A stretch of DNA of 64,000 nt, taken from contig CBDEGK010000002.1 of assembly GCA_965237855.1 (NCBI GenBank), forward strand, positions 416,714-480,713, given 5' to 3'. The translations under genes and the position numbers were made by a program. The stretch is from CBDEGK01 sp965237855. Lineage in GTDB: Bacteria > Pseudomonadota > Gammaproteobacteria > Pseudomonadales > Halieaceae. This document shows, piece after piece, positions 61,154 to 64,000 of this stretch; the stretch's first letter is position 1; each line of letters opens with the position of its first letter. The notes under the pieces are model-generated. The model was not told the origin of the DNA and did no database searches. It saw only the letters and a list, made by a program, of their open reading frames with translations.

Positions 61154-64000
61154 TCAAGCCGCCAGCGGCATCTCATCCAGCGGTATTCGACGCTCCATAT
61201 CGAGATCGAATACGCCATAGGGATTGAAATGACTGTGCGGTAACGGTGACAGTGCGCGCATATCACGTTCGGTCATGCGATTCATCCATCCCGGTTCACG
61301 AAGCACCTGCTGGATCATTAAGGTATTTATATAGACAAGGCTGACCTGTAGCAGGTGAAGAGCAAGCGCCGAGACCTCCTGATCTTCCAGATTATTGGTC
61401 GCCATCTCTCCACTCTTGCCAAAGTAGATGAAGCTATTGACGCCATTCCAGCGTTCAACCACATTCAACCCCGTGTTGACCTCCCGGCGTAGTTCTTCTG
61501 ACGCCAGATAATTGCACAGGAAAATAGTTTTCACTGCTCTGCCCAGTTCAATAAGCGCTGCGTAGGTTGGGTGTTGCACGTTGCTGCGGGTGAAACGGCG
61601 CAGGATAGCGTCAGCCTCGGCAGTGCGTGTTCGCAAGGCCGTGGTAAACTTGACCAGTTCATCGTACTGCTGAGCAATCAACTCCCAGTTAATTGCCTTG
61701 CTGGTGAAGATGGGTTCCAGGTTCGGATAACGCTCTTTAGCCCCGGTATCCGGCTGTGCCAACTTGAGCTTGTTGATGCCCTTGAACCGCGGCATCAGCG
61801 TAAAACCCAGAAGGTGACAGAAGGCGAAAGCAACGACACTCTGCCCATGGCTGTCCACATACTGGCGCTCTACTTCCATCTCCGTGCAGTGGTGCAGAAC
61901 ACCTTCAATCATTGATGCCACTTCAGAGGATGAGCACCGCTTGAGCTGGGAATAAATGCAGACCGCGTTTATATCCACATGCCAATAGATCATGACACCA
62001 CGGCCACCATAGCGGACATGCCACTCGGTCATGAGATTCTGATCCCAGGCGCTGAACTGGGTGGAGTCGGATGCGCAGGCGGTTGTCCCCTCACCCCAGA
62101 TGTGTGGCAGGCGCGCCTGCAAAGTCGCATTCACCACACGCCTGATAGCATCGCGCAGACTGTCCTTGTGAATATAACGGCGACGTGTATGCAAGAGCTC
62201 TTTGTAACTAACCCCATGCGGTCCGCTGGCAAGGCACTTTAATCCCGCATTGGTGCCCAGCCCATAAAGTGAAAGTAGCAGACGGCGTAATACCTCATCG
62301 GGAGGGGTGGCTTCCCGCGATGCGGCAGTAGCAAACGCTTTTGTGAACCCCGCCCTAAAATCAGTCTCTTTGAGTGCATCGAGTAAGCTGGTTGCAGGCC
62401 ACCTCTGGTTAAGCTCCCGCTTTAACGCGTCCAGATTTGGCGGATCAGGCAGTGCTTTCAGTGGGGTAACGGAGATAGTTGGTTTATTACGCTTTTGTTT
62501 AATCGCCACTTCGCCGTTTCGTGGCAAATTCTCATTGAGGTGACTGAGCGACTCCGCCATTTTCCCCTTCATGTCGGCGATGAACGTCTCAGCATCGGGC
62601 GGCAAATTGAGTGCCTCGTAATAACTCTGACGATTGATATCAAAGTCAGTCGGCAGGTCGTCATCGGGATTGCAAAAGTGCTTGGCGCCGACCACCCAGA
62701 CTTCCTTGCATCGGAGCTTTTCACGCAGTTCCTGCAGTACACAGATCTCATAATTGATCCGATTGATTCGCTCGGCTCCACTGGACGACTTTTCGATGAC
62801 AATGTCTCGCCATTTCTGGCGGACTACGCCCTCGACCGGGATATCGTCAAGGGCAAAGTACCGGTCCCGACGATCCTGGTGCGTCTTGATAACGTCTATT
62901 GCATCCAGGATCGGGCGCCACGCCTCATTATTGCAGCGGAACTCCAATGCCTCGAGAATACGCGGCAGCATGCGACGATAATGCTGTGCATAGGACGCGC
63001 GAACTTTCTTGTGTATCTTGTTGATGTATGCCGGGCCATTTGAACGATGTTCTTTCACCAGTTGTTCGATCATTTGTTCATTAACGACGGGAAACACGAC
63101 ATCACGGACGGCGCCATCAGGATTCTCCAACACGACTTCAGCAATGCGGAACAGCAGCGTCGTCTTGCTCTGCACCTTGAAAAAGCTGCCGACCAACTCT
63201 GAGACGATTTTGCGCTCAGCTCGCACCGAGATTTTGTGGATCACCTGGATGAGCAATTCAACAAGCTTGTCAGTGATTTCACCCTCACGCGGCACGCAAT
63301 AAAAGACCAACAGCGGATAGCGTATCTTTGCAGGGTGGCGGCGAAGCTCCCAGGCATTTTCTGTCCGTGCCCGCTGGCGGTAGCGTTCGGTCAACTTGGG
63401 GTTGATGCCCTGCAAAATATCGGCGGGAAGGTCGAGACTGCGTAGCCTCTCGAGTCGGTCGACAGCCCGCAGTACACTGTCCAGGCTGACGGGGCCCATA
63501 TCGGCACAAATTCGGGAAAATTCGGAAACGTCATCCTTTTCCACAAGAAGACCGTCAAGTTGCGCGAGCGCATCTTTGCTCAACTGACTGTGGATCCTTT
63601 GGAAAAGCAGACCATCAAATGTACGCTCGGCCGAACTGACCATCCGTTCCAGGCGGTAATCACCCGGCCGCTCGAGGTGGTTGTGTAGCATCCATTCTGT
63701 AATCAGTTCATCCAGATGTGATGGCGCCGGAGCTTCTGGAAAGACGCTGTCAATCAACCAGGTGCGGAAACGGATTGCCACTTGTTTATCAAATGGCCGA
63801 ATCCCCAGGTATGTTAAAATCTCACGGCGATGTCGGCTCCCCGTTCGGTTTTGGCAGGCATAATCATCAAGGTCAGTGACGGATGCCTCGACCTGGAAGG
63901 CCAGGTACTCCAGTACCACAGACGTGATTTCGTCGATTCGTTTGGGAAACCGGGCGTACAGCTGATAATGTCTTAGCAGCACAGCCAGAGCCAATCGACT
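61154..64000 (-). CDS. tnpA: Tn3-family transposase TnpA, N-terminus outside window
   Basis: The open frame runs from the window edge (SRLALAVLLRHYQLYARFP) to a stop at 61154, about 948 residues, so roughly 30-60 are missing. The DDE catalytic residues are visible in ACASDSTQFSAWDQNLMTEWHVRYGGRGVMIYWHVD (Asp), VERQYVDSHGQSVVAFAF (Asp) and LNVVERWNGVNSFIYFGKSGE (Glu). The C-terminal SPLPHSHFNPYGVFDLDMERRIPL is typical. tnpA lies upstream of tnpR in the same direction. Inverted repeats were not found. Confidence 0.92.
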   Translation of the reverse strand, partial: SRLALAVLLRHYQLYARFPKRIDEITSVVLEYLAFQVEASVTDLDDYACQNRTGSRHRREILTYLGIRPFDKQVAIRFRTWLIDSVFPEAPAPSHLDELITEWMLHNHLERPGDYRLERMVSSAERTFDGLLFQRIHSQLSKDALAQLDGLLVEKDDVSEFSRICADMGPVSLDSVLRAVDRLERLRSLDLPADILQGINPKLTERYRQRARTENAWELRRHPAKIRYPLLVFYCVPREGEITDKLVELLIQVIHKISVRAERKIVSELVGSFFKVQSKTTLLFRIAEVVLENPDGAVRDVVFPVVNEQMIEQLVKEHRSNGPAYINKIHKKVRASYAQHYRRMLPRILEALEFRCNNEAWRPILDAIDVIKTHQDRRDRYFALDDIPVEGVVRQKWRDIVIEKSSSGAERINRINYEICVLQELREKLRCKEVWVVGAKHFCNPDDDLPTDFDINRQSYYEALNLPPDAETFIADMKGKMAESLSHLNENLPRNGEVAIKQKRNKPTISVTPLKALPDPPNLDALKRELNQRWPATSLLDALKETDFRAGFTKAFATAASREATPPDEVLRRLLLSLYGLGTNAGLKCLASGPHGVSYKELLHTRRRYIHKDSLRDAIRRVVNATLQARLPHIWGEGTTACASDSTQFSAWDQNLMTEWHVRYGGRGVMIYWHVDINAVCIYSQLKRCSSSEVASMIEGVLHHCTEMEVERQYVDSHGQSVVAFAFCHLLGFTLMPRFKGINKLKLAQPDTGAKERYPNLEPIFTSKAINWELIAQQYDELVKFTTALRTRTAEADAILRRFTRSNVQHPTYAALIELGRAVKTIFLCNYLASEELRREVNTGLNVVERWNGVNSFIYFGKSGEMATNNLEDQEVSALALHLLQVSLVYINTLMIQQVLREPGWMNRMTERDMRALSPLPHSHFNPYGVFDLDMERRIPLDEMPLAA

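Overview
The window comes from a gammaproteobacterium, most likely a marine Cellvibrionales/Pseudomonadales-type lineage. The evidence is gene order and protein similarity: smrA / cysZ / rhlB, then hemA-prfA-prmC-moeB, then TPR lipoprotein-lolB-ispE-tRNA-Gln-prs-rplY-pth-ychF. This is the arrangement I associate with Pseudomonas and relatives. No species call is possible without a database search.

Layout. (1) 1-14.2 kb is an ordinary conserved chromosome block: haem synthesis and translation termination on the minus strand, and outer-membrane lipoprotein insertion, isoprenoid and PRPP synthesis, ribosomal protein L25, peptidyl-tRNA hydrolase and YchF on the plus strand. The one oddity is a frameshift near the 3' end of the TPR lipoprotein gene upstream of lolB. 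(2) 14.4-25 kb is an insertion-sequence field. An IS3-family element is split by another IS3 element; then come a small HTH gene, a third IS3 element, an odd tRNA-like sequence, an IS1595 element split by an IS21-type element, an alpA-like gene and a frameshifted IS66 element. (3) 25-36 kb looks like debris of a plasmid or integrative element: a DUF2971 operon, a frameshifted TraI_2-type relaxase fragment, a complete-looking repA-parB-like-parA replicon with iterons and DnaA boxes, another IS3 element, a 5'-truncated copy of the recurrent IS3 element, a second DUF2971 gene, radC with a highly structured leader, and a decayed alpA. (4) 36.6-54.1 kb is a defence island. Seven tightly packed co-directional genes encode a giant DUF1998 helicase, a DrmD-like SNF2 helicase, an Eco57I-type adenine methyltransferase, an AAA/DUF3696 ATPase, a PIN-domain nuclease, an Rnl2-like RNA ligase and an HNH endonuclease. 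A separate DUF262/DUF1524 (GmrSD-type) gene follows. (5) 54.5-64 kb is again mobile DNA: an IS3 (IS407-like) element holds a second IS3 element, which in turn holds an IS21 element. IS110, a serine resolvase and a Tn3-family transposase cut by the window end follow.

How it works together. The defence operon combines the helicase / SNF2 / adenine-methylase set typical of DISARM-like systems with an RNA-cleavage-and-repair pair (PIN + RNA ligase) and an OLD-like ATPase, and no DrmC phospholipase is visible. This is the best candidate for an incompletely described system. The surrounding IS copies share identical sequence (three copies of one 1231-bp IS3 element, one of them truncated), which suggests recent transposition and a route by which the island was assembled.
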